From: Hanstruepera flava
GTDB lineage: Bacteria > Bacteroidota > Bacteroidia > Flavobacteriales > Flavobacteriaceae
NCBI RefSeq assembly: GCF_023634025.1
Contig: NZ_JALJCW010000004.1
Coordinates: 186,001 to 250,000, forward strand
DNA length: 64,000 bases
Reading direction: 5' to 3'
Positions within the stretch are counted from its first letter, which is position 1. Every line of letters begins with the position of its first letter. The translations under genes and the position numbers were made by a program. This document shows positions 7,643 to 16,292 of this stretch, piece by piece. Under the pieces are notes generated by a model, which was not told where the DNA came from, ran no database searches, and was given only the letters and a program-made list of their open reading frames with translations.

Positions 7643-8596
7643 CTAGTTCTTTAGAAATTCTATCATTTTGGCATTTACTGCATCTGCTTGGTCTATTGAA
7701 AGAAAATGGCCAGCATTAGAGATCACTTCAGCTTGCCCACTTCCAATAAGTTCTTTTGTCAACCGTATTGATTTATCATTATTAATCATATCATCATCGC
7801 CAATTAAAACCAAAACCGGCATTTTTAAAGACTTTAAATCGTTTTTGCTAAATGGCGTCATGTCTAAAGTAAATTCGTTTAAAGAGTCTCGTTTAGTTGC
7901 TAGATAGTATTGATCCAGATATTTTTTTTCAATATTGGCTGGGTTTATAGACATTGTTTTCAAACTGGTTTCAAATTGTTTGTCATCTGAAGAAAACAAA
8001 CTCACAATATTTTCAAATAAATTGGCGCTAGGCCTAATCCAAATAAACGTTTGGGCAGGACTTAATAATACCATTTTTTTAATCTTATCCTGATTGTATA
8101 AAGCTAAATTAACAGCCATCCACCCGCCTTTTGATGCACCAATAATACTATACTCTTTAAGCTTTAATTTTTCAATAACTTCAAAATACCAAGCAGAAAC
8201 CTGCTCTATTTCATTAATTTCTGCTTCTTTATACGATTTCCCTGGCTCTAACAGAAAGTCTATGGCAAATACCTGAAAATCTTCAGATAGCGCTTTTATA
8301 TTTGGATACCACATAGTGCTACTAGCATTCATACCATGCAACAATACCAGTGATTCTGAATTTCCCAAACCACTAGCTATAACATGTGCTGTTCCATATT
8401 GTGTTGGGATATATAGTTCTTGATAATCAACATCCCACAATTCAAGGGTTTTATCATAAGCATCAAAATATTTTTGGTTTGCAGGCTGTAAATTGTTAAC
8501 GTATTCCGGTACTTTGGTGTATTTTGAATAATCATTTTTACAACTAACCAAGGCAACAATTAGCAAAACAAAAAATACTAATTTATATAGCTTCAT
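7643..8596 (-). CDS. Alpha/beta-hydrolase lipoprotein
   Basis: A 317-residue hydrolase with an N-terminal lipoprotein signal (lipobox VSC, C19), so it is probably anchored in an envelope membrane. The fold shows the oxyanion segment LLHGMNASS, the nucleophile elbow G-A-S155-K-G, an acid in LIGDDDMIN and the catalytic histidine in NAGHFLSID. Such enzymes hydrolyse esters or peptides; the substrate cannot be told. It ends six bases from the convergent terC gene and has mutS2 divergent upstream. Confidence 0.85.
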   Translation of the reverse strand: MKLYKLVFFVLLIVALVSCKNDYSKYTKVPEYVNNLQPANQKYFDAYDKTLELWDVDYQELYIPTQYGTAHVIASGLGNSESLVLLHGMNASSTMWYPNIKALSEDFQVFAIDFLLEPGKSYKEAEINEIEQVSAWYFEVIEKLKLKEYSIIGASKGGWMAVNLALYNQDKIKKMVLLSPAQTFIWIRPSANLFENIVSLFSSDDKQFETSLKTMSINPANIEKKYLDQYYLATKRDSLNEFTLDMTPFSKNDLKSLKMPVLVLIGDDDMINNDKSIRLTKELIGSGQAEVISNAGHFLSIDQADAVNAKMIEFLKN

Positions 8597-8669
8597 AATT
8601 TAATTTATATAATTTCAAATCTACACAATTATAAAAACACCAAAACAATTTTACTTTAAGTTTTATACT

Positions 8670-8677
8670 TAAATTTG
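8670..8677 (+). promoter_or_regulatory. Candidate -7 element (TAAATTTG) of mutS2
   Basis: TAAATTTG matches TAnnTTTG. It lies 21 bases before the ATG at 8699, and would place transcription start after the upstream in-frame ATG at 8675, supporting the later start. No strong -33 TTG is visible. Confidence 0.45.
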
Positions 8678-8698
8678 CACGTCATTAAGAGACAATGC

Positions 8699-10867
8699 AT
8701 GATAAATATTCATAAAAAAACATTGCAAGATTTAGAATTCGCTACTGTTTTGGAACAAGTAAGCGAGCTTTGCATTACAAATCTTGGTCATGAAAAAGCA
8801 CTACTAATAACACCTTATAAATCTAGACATGAGGTTATAGATGCTTTGAGCTTAACCAATGAATACGTCTCCTCTTTTTTTAATGACAACCGAATACCAA
8901 ATCATGGTTTTGAAAGCATTGCCAAGGAATTACAACTTTTAAAAATAGAAAACACATTTTTAGAAACCCATAGTCTTAAAAAAATTGCTTCAACTTCTTT
9001 GACCGTAAACGAAATCCTTCTGTTTTTTAAGAAGTTTAAAGAATACTACCCAAAATTACAAGCTTATTCTGAAACAGTAGATTACACCAAAGTCATCATT
9101 GAAAAAATTGACAGTATAGTGGATAGGTTTGGCGATGTAAAGGATGAATCATCTGTATTGCTTGCAGAATTGCGCCAACAAATAAACAAGCTTAAAGGAA
9201 AAATTAACCAAAGCTTTGCCACAGCATTGAATTTGTATCATGGTCTAGAATATTTAGATGATATTCGGGAGTCTGTTGTAGACAACAAGCGTGTTTTGGC
9301 TGTAAAAGCCATGTATAGGCGTAAGGTTAAAGGTGCTATTATGGGTGGTAGCAAAACAGGCAGTATTGTTTATATTGAACCTGAAACTACATTACAACAT
9401 ACTCGAGAGCTTAACAATTTGGAGTACGAAGAGCATGAAGAAGTTATCAGAATACTTAAAGAGGTTACTAATTTTATTCGTCCATATCGTGAATTACTGA
9501 TACAATATCAGGATTTTTTAACTGAACTGGATGTCATTTCAGCAAAAGCTAAATACGCAAAGGCTCTTAATGCTGTATTACCTGAATTAACCGACGATAG
9601 ATCTATGTATTTGCGAGATGCCTTTCATCCGCTGTTGTTATTAAGCAATCAAAAGAAAAAAGAAAAAACATATCCTCAAACCATAGAACTTAACCAGGAC
9701 AATAGAATTATTGTTATTTCCGGACCCAATGCTGGAGGAAAAAGTATTACATTAAAAACTGTTGGTTTGTTGCAACTTATGCTGCAAGCCGGCTTGTTAA
9801 TACCGGTTCATGAGCGCAGTAAAGTGTTTTTATTTGATAGAGTTATTTCTGATATTGGAGATAATCAATCAATTGAAAATCATTTGAGTACATATAGCTA
9901 TCGTTTAAAACAAATGAATTATTTCTTAAAAAAATGTAATAAAAACACCTTATTCCTAATTGATGAATTTGGAACTGGAAGTGACCCAGAATTGGGTGGC
10001 GCTTTAGCTGAAACATTTCTTGAAGAATTTTACCACAGAGAGGCATTTGGCATCATAACCACACACTACTCCAATCTTAAGATTTTGGCTAATGAGTTGC
10101 CATTTATGCAAAATGCCAACATGATGTTTGATGAAAAAACATTAGAGCCCATGTATAAACTGGCTTTAGGCCAAGCAGGTAGCTCTTTCACTTTTGAAGT
10201 AGCACAAAAAAACGGTATTCCCTACAGCTTAATTAATCGTGCTAAAAAGAAAATTGAACGCGGAAAAGTGCGTTTTGACAGAACAATTGCCAAGCTCCAA
10301 AAAGAACGCTCAAAACTTGAAAAAACAGAGCAATCATTAAAACTCAATGAGCGAAAAAAACAAGATGAAGCCGAAAAACTTGAAGAGATTAACAACAAAA
10401 TTCAAAAAAAGCTTGAAAGCTACCAAGAATTATATGATAACAATCAACGATTAATTTATTTAGGGCAAAAAGTAAACGATTTAGCCGAAAAATATTATAA
10501 TAATAAACAGAAGCGTGAGTTACTGAACGAACTTTTTAAATTAGTTCAAATTGAAAATTCAAAACGCAAAAAGGTTTCTGTAAAACAGCAAAAAGTAGAG
10601 AAAGCTAAAGCAAAGCTGGTTAAACAAGAAGCAGAAAAAAAGGTTGAAGTTATTAGAAAAAAGAAAAAAGAAGCCAAGAAAAAAGAAGCCTTAAAACCTC
10701 CTTCACCAAAACCAGTACTTAAAATTGGAGACCGCGTACGTCTTGAAGATGGCCGAGCCATTGGTAGTATTGACAAAATTGAGAAAAACAAAGCCACAGT
10801 TAACTATGGCTTGTTTACCACAAATGTAAGTTTAGAACAGTTAGAACTGGTTGAAGCAAAAAAGTAA
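8699..10867 (+). CDS. mutS2: MutS2-type DNA/ribosome ATPase lacking an Smr domain
   Basis: A 722-residue MutS2 family protein. It has the core (lever/clamp) helices, then the ABC-type ATPase with Walker A GPNAGGKS at residues 342-349, a Walker B LFLIDEFGTGSDP and TTHYSNLK switch. A long Lys/Glu-rich coiled coil follows, and the protein ends with a KOW-like barrel (LKIGDRVRLEDGRAIGSIDKI). Most MutS2 proteins end in an Smr nuclease domain of about 80 residues; none is present here. MutS2 suppresses recombination or rescues collided ribosomes in other bacteria; without Smr, cleavage activity is unlikely. Start chosen at 8699 because of the promoter position. Confidence 0.9.
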   Translation: MINIHKKTLQDLEFATVLEQVSELCITNLGHEKALLITPYKSRHEVIDALSLTNEYVSSFFNDNRIPNHGFESIAKELQLLKIENTFLETHSLKKIASTSLTVNEILLFFKKFKEYYPKLQAYSETVDYTKVIIEKIDSIVDRFGDVKDESSVLLAELRQQINKLKGKINQSFATALNLYHGLEYLDDIRESVVDNKRVLAVKAMYRRKVKGAIMGGSKTGSIVYIEPETTLQHTRELNNLEYEEHEEVIRILKEVTNFIRPYRELLIQYQDFLTELDVISAKAKYAKALNAVLPELTDDRSMYLRDAFHPLLLLSNQKKKEKTYPQTIELNQDNRIIVISGPNAGGKSITLKTVGLLQLMLQAGLLIPVHERSKVFLFDRVISDIGDNQSIENHLSTYSYRLKQMNYFLKKCNKNTLFLIDEFGTGSDPELGGALAETFLEEFYHREAFGIITTHYSNLKILANELPFMQNANMMFDEKTLEPMYKLALGQAGSSFTFEVAQKNGIPYSLINRAKKKIERGKVRFDRTIAKLQKERSKLEKTEQSLKLNERKKQDEAEKLEEINNKIQKKLESYQELYDNNQRLIYLGQKVNDLAEKYYNNKQKRELLNELFKLVQIENSKRKKVSVKQQKVEKAKAKLVKQEAEKKVEVIRKKKKEAKKKEALKPPSPKPVLKIGDRVRLEDGRAIGSIDKIEKNKATVNYGLFTTNVSLEQLELVEAKK

Positions 10868-10889
10868 ATTGCCTTTTAACGCAATTTTT
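10866..10889 (+). terminator. Weak terminator-like hairpin after mutS2
   Basis: AAATTGC (10866-10872) pairs with GCAATTT (10881-10887) across an 8-base loop, followed by T residues. It overlaps the mutS2 stop codon. The AT-rich 7-bp stem makes it a weak call. Confidence 0.4.
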
Positions 10890-10924
10890 AAATTCCATAA
10901 AAGTTTATAGCTTATTTTTGTTGT

Positions 10925-11344
10925 ATGCTAAACCTTATACCAACAGAAAAAAATCTTATTCTATTTGATGGTGTTTGCAATTTATGCAACTCTAGCATTC
11001 AGTATGTTATAAAGCATGATAAAAAAGACCATTTTCTATTCGCACCACTACAAAGTGAGATTGGACAAAATATAATAAACCATTATAATATTGACACTTC
11101 TAAAGTTGATTCTATCCTGGTTTATTCTGAAGAAAAGGGAATTTCTTATAAGTCGACAGCAGCGCTTAAAATAGCTTCAAAATTAGGTTTTCCAATTAAT
11201 ATGCTCTCAATATTTTTTATTGTGCCTCCCTTTATTAGAAACTGGGTATACGATTTTATAGCCAAGAACCGCTACAAATGGTATGGGAAAAAAGATGAAT
11301 GCATGATACCCACACCTGAATTAAAATCGAAATTTTTGAACTAG
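10925..11344 (+). CDS. DUF393 / DCC-family thiol-disulfide protein
   Basis: A 139-residue member of the DCC (YuxK, DUF393) family. The defining motif is near the N-terminus: LFDGVCNLC with C18 and C21, a CxxC arrangement in a thioredoxin-like fold. An Arg/Trp-rich end (NRYKWYGKKDEC) completes the domain. Members are thought to be small redox proteins; some occur in operons with membrane proteins. A TATTTTTG element sits only a few bases upstream (10913-10920), so the mRNA could have a very short leader. No membrane segment except a hydrophobic stretch near residues 90-110. Confidence 0.88.
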   Translation: MLNLIPTEKNLILFDGVCNLCNSSIQYVIKHDKKDHFLFAPLQSEIGQNIINHYNIDTSKVDSILVYSEEKGISYKSTAALKIASKLGFPINMLSIFFIVPPFIRNWVYDFIAKNRYKWYGKKDECMIPTPELKSKFLN

Positions 11345-11386
11345 CCCTGAAAATATTTCTTATTTTTATACTACATTTGAATATAT

Positions 11387-12136
11387 ATGAAAACTACAAT
11401 CAACCAATTGTTATTCGTTCTTGTTTTATTCATGTCCTTTTCATCTTTTGGACAGGAATTAGAAGATGATAATACAACTCGAAATGTAAAAAATGAATTT
11501 TCTTTTGAGCTTTTACAAATAGTTAATGGTGTTTATCAAGTTTCATACGAACGCCATATTTGGAATAATTTTTCTGCCGCAATTGCACTTGGATATAAAG
11601 GAAAAGAAGGGTTGATAAAACTTTCAGGAATTGATGGAGAAAAAATAAAAACTGGTGATATTTACTATACAGGCTTTCAAATTGTACCAGAAATTCGCTA
11701 TTATATAAATGGAACCAATAAGTTTAACCAAAAACTTAATGGGTTTTATTTAGGTCTCTATTACAAATATTCGAGTTATACATCTGAATTAACAGGTAGG
11801 TATATCGCTTCAGACAATACCAATTACGACTTGGCTTTTGATATGGATTTAGACATATCTTCTGTTGGCTTGCTTATTGGATATAAATTAGCCATTACTA
11901 AACGATTTACTATAGATTTTATGATTGCTGGGCCTGGAAGTGGTGATTATAAATTCAAAATTGTCAATAAAAAAGATTTACCAGATGAATTCTATGATGA
12001 CTTAAATGAGGCATTGGAGGATTATGATTTATTAGACTTTATAAATGGAGATTTCAGATTCTCTAATGTAAATAATAAATCCAATTTTAATACCTTTTCA
12101 TTTAGATATGGTATAGCTGTAGGATACACTTTTTAA
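11387..12136 (+). CDS. Outer-membrane beta-barrel protein
   Basis: A 249-residue exported protein with a Sec signal peptide cleaved after about FSSFGQ. The mature part is composed of alternating amphipathic strands with aromatic girdles (SFELLQIVNGVYQVSYERH, GFYLGLYYKYSSY) and ends in an aromatic strand with terminal Phe (RYGIAVGYTF), as in BamA substrates. It fits a small porin-like barrel of about eight to ten strands (DUF3575-like). Function unknown. It is followed after 27 bases by a lipoprotein gene, probably co-transcribed and ending at the terminator at 12861. Confidence 0.8.
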   Translation: MKTTINQLLFVLVLFMSFSSFGQELEDDNTTRNVKNEFSFELLQIVNGVYQVSYERHIWNNFSAAIALGYKGKEGLIKLSGIDGEKIKTGDIYYTGFQIVPEIRYYINGTNKFNQKLNGFYLGLYYKYSSYTSELTGRYIASDNTNYDLAFDMDLDISSVGLLIGYKLAITKRFTIDFMIAGPGSGDYKFKIVNKKDLPDEFYDDLNEALEDYDLLDFINGDFRFSNVNNKSNFNTFSFRYGIAVGYTF

Positions 12137-12163
12137 TCAATAAACAACAATAAAAAATTAATT

Positions 12164-12838
12164 ATGAAAAAAACTTTTAGAATATTTACTTTATTATTCG
12201 TAGCACTATTTACATTTGGTTGTTCTGGTGTTAAAGTATTGGATTCATGGAAATCTGACAATCTAGCAGATATAAAAGATAATAACATTTTGGTTATTGC
12301 TAGAACAGAAAATAAGCAAGCTAGAATTGCATTCGAACAACAAATATCAGAACAATTGCGAGCTAACGGTGTTAAAGCCACTGAAAGTTTTAGAGAACTC
12401 CCAGAATTTAATCATGACAATAAAGAGATAACCGAGCAACAAAAGAAAAATTTTCAAGATTTTTTAAAGAATGAAGGTTACAATGGTATAATTCTAACAG
12501 TGCTCAAAGATTATCAAGAACGTACTGAAACAACTCAAGATGGCGGTTATTATGCAGGAGCCACCTATATGCCGGCTTACTACCCTGGATACTATGGTGG
12601 GTTTTATGGCTATTATTACCATCCTCTATCGTATTCAACGTACGGAAGCTATGTACCTTCATCAACTACAACGCGAACTGTAAAAACATTTATTCTTGAG
12701 ACAGTTATTTACGATTTAACTAAAGATGAAAAACAACAATTAGCAGCTGTAGTAACAACACAAATTGAAGATCCTCAAGATGTTACAAAAAATGCAGCAG
12801 AATATACACAAAAGGTTACAAAAGCTTTAACCGAATAA
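12164..12838 (+). CDS. Putative envelope lipoprotein with Tyr/Gly-rich loop
   Basis: A 224-residue lipoprotein (lipobox FGC, C20). The first half resembles DUF4136-like proteins: a SGVKVLDSWKSDN start and a predicted alpha/beta domain that handles a repeated ANGVKATESF-type unit. A low-complexity stretch rich in Tyr, Gly and Pro (about residues 125-160) separates it from a C-terminal domain (VKTFILETVIYDL). It follows the outer-membrane barrel gene and precedes a strong terminator. No function can be given; an outer-membrane-associated role is inferred from the signal and neighbour. Confidence 0.72.
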   Translation: MKKTFRIFTLLFVALFTFGCSGVKVLDSWKSDNLADIKDNNILVIARTENKQARIAFEQQISEQLRANGVKATESFRELPEFNHDNKEITEQQKKNFQDFLKNEGYNGIILTVLKDYQERTETTQDGGYYAGATYMPAYYPGYYGGFYGYYYHPLSYSTYGSYVPSSTTTRTVKTFILETVIYDLTKDEKQQLAAVVTTQIEDPQDVTKNAAEYTQKVTKALTE

Positions 12839-12860
12839 AAATACAACACTCATATTTTAA

Positions 12861-12893
12861 AAAAAAGGTCTTGATATTTTCAAGACCTTTTTT
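12861..12893. terminator. Strong terminator hairpin after the lipoprotein gene
   Basis: A perfect 14-bp stem (12861-12874 with 12880-12893, arms AAAAAAGGTCTTGA) with a 5-base loop and T run on both strands. It ends the plus-strand transcript from 11387-12838. It could also act on minus-strand transcripts from the operon ending at 13117. Confidence 0.9.
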
Positions 12894-13116
12894 CATAACT
12901 TAACTAACCAAAAAAATTAAACAAACAAAATTTGTGCTGATATTTAAGCATTTAGCACTTCATTTTGATATTTAAATTTAGGAATACTAATTAATCAAGC
13001 ATCTTTTAATCGACAAACTGGTAAAATTAATTGTTAACCTATTAATTTTTGTAAAAAAAATCTATGAAATGCATAATTACCTCATATTGAATAGATTACA
13101 AGATAAATTAGTATGA
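12894..13116. other. AT-rich intergenic segment with an orphan leader-like stretch
   Basis: About 220 bases between the terminator and the convergent end of the QEGLA gene. It contains ATTAATTTTTGTAAAAAAAA (13041-13060), similar to promoter-plus-leader sequences seen before true genes here, followed by an 8-codon open frame (ATG 13064 to TGA 13090). The -7 match is imperfect and no gene follows, so this may be a decayed remnant or a tiny RNA/peptide. No other signal is seen. Confidence 0.3.
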
Positions 13117-14277
13117 TCACTTCAAGCTCTTTAGTATAAAATCTAAATTCTTATTAATGTTAGTATCATTAAGATAAGAATCCGTAAAGTATTTTGAAGA
13201 ATTTGCCAGTCCTAAATTTTGAAGCTTGTCAATAGTTTTCAAATACTCTAAAGACACTTTCCCAGTTAACAACGGATTTAAATCTTTGCCTTTTTTAGCA
13301 TATTTATATACCTTCTTTAAACCTGATAGATACAAATGGTCTTTTGTAAATCCGCCTCCCCTGTGCACACGTAAAGTTATAGCAAATGCTTTATCACGAT
13401 CTAATTTATACTGGCTGTATAATAAATCAAACGTATCTGAAAACGTATATCCTTTTATCAAGCTATCTACAGCTATAACCCGGTATGATAATTCTTTTAA
13501 ACGCGATAAGGTTAAACAACCCGACATATATTCAGAATAAACCGCTAAACCCTCTTGAGTCTCTACATTATTTGGAAAACCATTAGAAAAAATATGCAAC
13601 GGTTGCTTTACAGCATTAAAAGTTGTGACCAAATGCACACCTATTTCATGATTAGCAAGAACTTGTAATTGATTTTTACTGAATTTATGATTCTTTCTTA
13701 AAACCAAAGTTTTGGCATGGTTTTGCACCATTGCTGCTGCAGAAATATTGGTTGAAAATTTAATATGATATTCAAAATCATAACGCTTTGAAAAGTCTTC
13801 AAAATACGTTTTAGCATCTTGAGCATTATATAGCGGCAACATATCTTGATTAAAATCGCTATCATCAAAGCGCAAAACAAATTTGGCATTGTCTAGACTT
13901 TTTTCTGTGGGAGTACCAAAGCTTTTTAGACTATTATAATAAAATTTACGCCCTTGGTTAATGGTTTCAATACATTCAATCAACCCAGAATATTCATAAA
14001 TTATATCTTCATATAAATTTCGAATATCCTCATCTTCAATACGCTCAAGACGTTGAGAAAAAAATAGCCTATGTAATTTATAACCGTTGAACTTTAATTT
14101 TGGATAGTGAAAATTAGGCTCGTAATTAAACTTTGAGGCGTAGAATTGTTTTTTTTCACTTTCTATATTAAGTGGATTAATATAATTAAGCAATTCTATT
14201 TTTTTTACCAACCGGTTTAGATTGGCATCGATATCAAATAGGTCTTGATACTTACTTGTTAACTTTTCTGAAATCAT
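13117..14277 (-). CDS. QEGLA-motif (DUF1704) metallopeptidase-like protein
   Basis: A 386-residue member of the DUF1704 family, usually labelled flavohemoglobin expression-modulating QEGLA motif protein. It shows a zinc-peptidase core: H210-E211-x-x-x-H215 (HEIGVH) followed by Q241-E242-G243 in ETQEGLA, the likely third ligand. Eukaryotic relatives (MATCAP) are tubulin tyrosine carboxypeptidases, so C-terminal residue removal from a peptide is a sensible inference. No signal peptide. It is the last gene of a five-gene operon; its ATG overlaps the upstream stop codon by four bases. The bacterial substrate is unknown, and the historic name reflects an indirect effect. Confidence 0.88.
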   Translation of the reverse strand: MISEKLTSKYQDLFDIDANLNRLVKKIELLNYINPLNIESEKKQFYASKFNYEPNFHYPKLKFNGYKLHRLFFSQRLERIEDEDIRNLYEDIIYEYSGLIECIETINQGRKFYYNSLKSFGTPTEKSLDNAKFVLRFDDSDFNQDMLPLYNAQDAKTYFEDFSKRYDFEYHIKFSTNISAAAMVQNHAKTLVLRKNHKFSKNQLQVLANHEIGVHLVTTFNAVKQPLHIFSNGFPNNVETQEGLAVYSEYMSGCLTLSRLKELSYRVIAVDSLIKGYTFSDTFDLLYSQYKLDRDKAFAITLRVHRGGGFTKDHLYLSGLKKVYKYAKKGKDLNPLLTGKVSLEYLKTIDKLQNLGLANSSKYFTDSYLNDTNINKNLDFILKSLK

Positions 14278-15107
14278 TTACCTTGAAATGTATTATAAAA
14301 CGTTTCTGCGTGTTGAGGCAATCGCTCTTTTAGCTCACATTCAACAGAAGCAACTACTTCCGGGTATATAATTTGCTTGTATTCATCACAGTAAACTTTA
14401 GCAATTTCTGTTGCCAAAACTAAAGTATTTTTAAAGTTATTGGTTATATATCTTAAAAAATATCCGTTGCCATAGAACGTATCGTTTATTTTTGCGGTAG
14501 ATTTAATACCATTAGGTAATTTAATCTCTCCAAGACTATGCCTCCAAGACTCAATAATGCCTCCAAACCGCTCGTTGTCAACGTTGCTCGTGCCTAAATT
14601 CCAAGTTGGGACTTCCCTTTCCCAGCGTTGCCAGTTATAGCTGTGCATGTCATAAACAATACACACTCCAAACTTTTCTTCAATTTTAGAAATCAATGCG
14701 TTAACAACCTTATAAAAATTAGTATGCTTTTTTAGGCTCTTTTGTTTTTGTTCTTCTGTTAATGATTCTTTCCATAATTGTTTTCCCCAAGCAGTATCAA
14801 AAATAGCATCTTCAGGGAAACGGTTTAAATCGTACTCAAAACGGGAATCACAGCCAGCAATTACAATGGGATGGGACCATATCATCTTTTTGGTTTCTGG
14901 ATCTTCTTCATACCATCTATCATATTCAGTATGCAAGCAATTATCCCATAGTTCTTTTCGAAATTGATGACCGTCATGTACTGCTCCACAAACATAATGC
15001 ACATAATTATCAATTTTTAATGTAAAGCTGTAATCATCTGAAACAGCATGAAAAGTTTCTTCTGCCTCTATTTTTCTAATAATTTGACTAACCGATAGCT
15101 TTATCAT
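14274..15107 (-). CDS. N-formylglutamate amidohydrolase-like enzyme
   Basis: A 277-residue protein of the N-formylglutamate amidohydrolase (HutG-type) fold. Characteristic parts are GAVHDGHQFR (H44, H47), the DSRFEYDLNRFPE block at about 87-99 and VYDMHSYNW (D153, H155), which supply zinc ligands and substrate contacts. Classical members finish histidine degradation by releasing formate from N-formylglutamate, but no other hut gene is nearby. In this operon an amidase acting on a ligated small molecule is more likely. It overlaps the TerB-like gene upstream and the QEGLA gene downstream by four bases each, indicating translational coupling. Confidence 0.87.
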   Translation of the reverse strand: MIKLSVSQIIRKIEAEETFHAVSDDYSFTLKIDNYVHYVCGAVHDGHQFRKELWDNCLHTEYDRWYEEDPETKKMIWSHPIVIAGCDSRFEYDLNRFPEDAIFDTAWGKQLWKESLTEEQKQKSLKKHTNFYKVVNALISKIEEKFGVCIVYDMHSYNWQRWEREVPTWNLGTSNVDNERFGGIIESWRHSLGEIKLPNGIKSTAKINDTFYGNGYFLRYITNNFKNTLVLATEIAKVYCDEYKQIIYPEVVASVECELKERLPQHAETFYNTFQGK

Positions 15108-15445
15108 GCTGCATCATTTATAATTCGTTTTAACCAATTGAATACAACATGTTCCACTTGGTCGAATTCTCCATCGGCAAAAAATAGAATTTTCATATCT
15201 AAAAACAATTGTTTTAAATCTGATTTTGAATAATCATGTGTTTCCAGACCTTTTACAATCTTTTGGATACATTGATAATCATTATCATTTTTAAACTCAT
15301 CATAGACCATTTGATACGTATTCATATCTACTTTAGATAAAATAACATTACGTTCCTTATTTGTTTCTGATAAATTTGAATTTGCAGCATAAAACAATAT
15401 ATATGCTACCAATTCCTTTTTCGACCAATTTTGAACACTATCCAT
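15104..15445 (-). CDS. TerB-like small helical protein
   Basis: A 113-residue all-helical protein. The C-terminal LFFADGEFDQVEHVVFNWLKR matches the tail helices of TerB-like (tellurite-resistance/DjlA) domains, where an ADGxxxxxE motif binds metal or partners. Only part of the fold is clear, so the family call is moderate. It is sandwiched between the sulfurtransferase (nine bases upstream) and the amidohydrolase (four-base overlap). A scaffold or metal-sensing role in the operon is inferred, not shown. Confidence 0.6.
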   Translation of the reverse strand: MDSVQNWSKKELVAYILFYAANSNLSETNKERNVILSKVDMNTYQMVYDEFKNDNDYQCIQKIVKGLETHDYSKSDLKQLFLDMKILFFADGEFDQVEHVVFNWLKRIINDAA

Positions 15446-15454
15446 ATCTTTTCT

Positions 15455-16279
15455 TTAAGTTAAAGTGCCATATTCTGTCCACGAACCATCATAGACAGAC
15501 ACATTATTCTCTCCTATTAATTCTGCTCCCAATGCTAAAACACAAGCTGTAATTCCAGAACCACACGAAAAAACCATTGGCTTTTTAACGGTTTGAAAGT
15601 CTTGAAAAATATCTCGTATTTCATTTTCAGATTTCATTTTCCCATCATTCAATAAATATTGGAACGGCAGGTTTATTGAATTAGGAATGTTTCCACTACG
15701 CAACCCCTCACGTGGTTCTGCTTCCAAACCCTTGAAACGGGATTCGGAACGCGCATCTATAATTTGATGGGATTCATTTATGACGGCTTTTTGCATATCA
15801 TCAAAAAAGAGCATATTCCCCTGTCTTTCTAAAGCTAAAAAGTTTCCTTTTTCACCATTATAACTTTCCTTTTGACTTACTGGAAAAAACGCTTCAATCC
15901 ATGCTGGCAAACCTCCATCTAAAACCGCAATACTATTAAAACCAAACGACTTGAACAACCACCAAGCTCTTGGACTTGAATAAATACCCTTATCATCATA
16001 AACAACAATAAAGCTATCATTGTTAATACCTAAATTTTTAGCTTCTGTTTCAAACTGTTCTTTAGATGGAAAGGTATTAGGGAATTGTGCAGATGTATTA
16101 CTAAACTTATTTTTTATATCAAAAAAACGGGCTTGTGGAATACAAAAATTGTTTGTTACACTATCGCCTTCTGTGACTTTTGGAATAGAAGCATCAAGAA
16201 CAATTAAATTGGTTGCGTCTAAATTTCTCTTTAACCACTCCACAGAAACAATGGGCTTATGGAATTTTGTTATCACCAT
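15455..16279 (-). CDS. Sulfurtransferase (3-mercaptopyruvate sulfurtransferase / rhodanese type)
   Basis: A 274-residue protein with two rhodanese domains in tandem. The N-terminal one is inactive (about 1-135) and contains VYDDKGIYSSPRAWW and VLDGGLPAW. The C-terminal one carries the catalytic loop C239-G-S-G-I-T, the CGSGxT form typical of mercaptopyruvate sulfurtransferase as opposed to the CRKGVT of thiosulfate rhodanese. It would move sulfur from 3-mercaptopyruvate to a thiol acceptor in the cytoplasm. It lies 13 bases after the ATP-grasp gene and 9 before the TerB-like gene. The operon context suggests its sulfur may go to the operon product, which is speculation. Confidence 0.9.
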   Translation of the reverse strand: MVITKFHKPIVSVEWLKRNLDATNLIVLDASIPKVTEGDSVTNNFCIPQARFFDIKNKFSNTSAQFPNTFPSKEQFETEAKNLGINNDSFIVVYDDKGIYSSPRAWWLFKSFGFNSIAVLDGGLPAWIEAFFPVSQKESYNGEKGNFLALERQGNMLFFDDMQKAVINESHQIIDARSESRFKGLEAEPREGLRSGNIPNSINLPFQYLLNDGKMKSENEIRDIFQDFQTVKKPMVFSCGSGITACVLALGAELIGENNVSVYDGSWTEYGTLT

Positions 16280-16292
16280 AGCTCGTCTCTAA

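Noticed and set aside
13117-14277. Function as a flavohemoglobin regulator
   Set aside because: The historical name derives from an indirect effect; the sequence shows a metallopeptidase-like HExxxH plus QEG arrangement, and no haemoglobin gene is nearby.
14274-15107. Histidine-degradation HutG
   Set aside because: The fold fits but no hutH, hutU or hutI is adjacent, and the operon partners point elsewhere; kept as a family-level call only.
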